Below are positions 63,725 through 64,000 of a stretch of 64,000 bases of DNA, piece after piece. A model generated the notes under the pieces. That model saw only the letters and a list, made by a program, of their open reading frames with translations. It ran no database searches and was not told the origin of the DNA. Location of the stretch: NCBI GenBank assembly GCA_014138725.1, contig JACJID010000009.1, positions 248,001-312,000 of the forward strand. Reading direction: 5' to 3'. How positions within the stretch are numbered: the first letter of the stretch is position 1; every line of letters starts with the position of its first letter. The DNA comes from Kutzneria viridogrisea. GTDB taxonomy: Bacteria; Actinomycetota; Actinomycetes; Mycobacteriales; Pseudonocardiaceae. Both the position numbers and the translations under genes were made by a program.

Positions 63725-64000
63725 TCAGGCCGCGACCAGGCGGCGGGTGGACTTCCAGGTGCGCAGCCCGGCCTCGTCCCGGACCGCCGCGCAGGCGTCC
63801 AGGACGCGTTGCAGGTCGGACTCGGTGAGCTCGGAGTGCACCGAGAGCCGCTGCGCGCAGCGGTTCGCCGGTACCGCCAGCGGCACGAACGGCGCCCCGA
63901 AGACGCCCTGCGCGTCGAGCAGCCGCTGGAGCAGGCACAACGCCTGCTCGCTGCCCGGCTGCAACGGGATGATCTGGCTCCCGCTCGGCGCAATGTTGTA
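63725..64000 (-). CDS. Alpha-oxoamine synthase-like PLP enzyme (partial, runs off right edge)
   Basis: The last 91 residues of a larger protein whose frame is open to base 64000. SGSQIIPLQPGSEQA, GVFGAPFVPLAVPANRC and RLSVHSELTESDLQRVLDAC match the C-terminal domain of AONS/KBL/CqsA-type alpha-oxoamine synthases, which join an acyl-CoA or acyl-ACP with an amino acid. The following ACP and ketosynthase genes fit an acyl-ACP donor. The PLP lysine lies outside the window. Confidence 0.75.
   Translation of the reverse strand, partial: YNIAPSGSQIIPLQPGSEQALCLLQRLLDAQGVFGAPFVPLAVPANRCAQRLSVHSELTESDLQRVLDACAAVRDEAGLRTWKSTRRLVAA

Overview
The window is very GC-rich bacterial DNA with GTG/ATG starts, strong third-position GC bias and a gene set typical of Actinobacteria: a full 14-gene nuo operon, menaquinone genes, bldC, CcsB/ResB cytochrome c maturation, an MgtA-like mannosyltransferase, an EspI-like ATPase and a DUF3592 protein. 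Gene order resembles, from memory, the hemL-to-grcC1 part of the Mycobacterium tuberculosis chromosome (about Rv0524-Rv0562). BldC and Rex-type operators suggest a filamentous relative, most likely in the Pseudonocardiales. Species cannot be fixed from the sequence.

Layout. 1-2675: an acidic membrane-anchored repeat protein that runs off the left edge, and a long-chain polyprenyl diphosphate synthase. 2843-4863: an AAA ATPase/HNH nuclease pair with the architecture of the Septu (PtuA/PtuB) anti-phage system. 4975-20738: nuoA-N on the minus strand, preceded by two back-to-back Rex-type operators. 21331-30669: menaquinone reductase (with its own Rex-type site), a WYL regulator/SDR pair, mgtA-GT4-menG, an IMPase-family gene and isochorismate synthase. 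30736-38175: an M1 peptidase, menD and menB/menE diverging from an 18-bp gap, a secreted protein and menA. 38241-42186: a Cds1-like PLP enzyme, an Lrp regulator, bldC, a tiny membrane protein and the EspI-like ATPase. 42292-51420: ccsB-resB-ccdA, then (after an inserted esterase and phospholipase C) tlpA-phosphatase-hemL. 52054-60557: a single eight-gene operon for a MacAB-like ABC exporter with two adaptors, two DUF5666-type proteins and a two-component system. 61349-62517: five 38-bp tandem repeats, the third split by an IS. 62917-64000: a decaying ketosynthase/ACP/alpha-oxoamine synthase locus.

Functionally the window is centred on the respiratory chain: complex I, its quinone (menA, B, D, E, F, G, J and grcC are here; menC and menH are not), and haem/cytochrome c maturation. 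The Rex-type sites in front of both nuoA and menJ suggest that NADH oxidation and quinone tailoring are controlled together by NADH/NAD+ redox state.

The least explained parts are non-coding. The roughly 630-bp gap between hemL and the histidine kinase holds two families of short words repeated at exact 21-bp and 22-bp spacing, in mirrored orientation, around a 100-nt nested hairpin; the 21-bp family recurs directly after menG. Four long, almost perfect palindromes with a shared outer stem close convergent gene pairs or operons.
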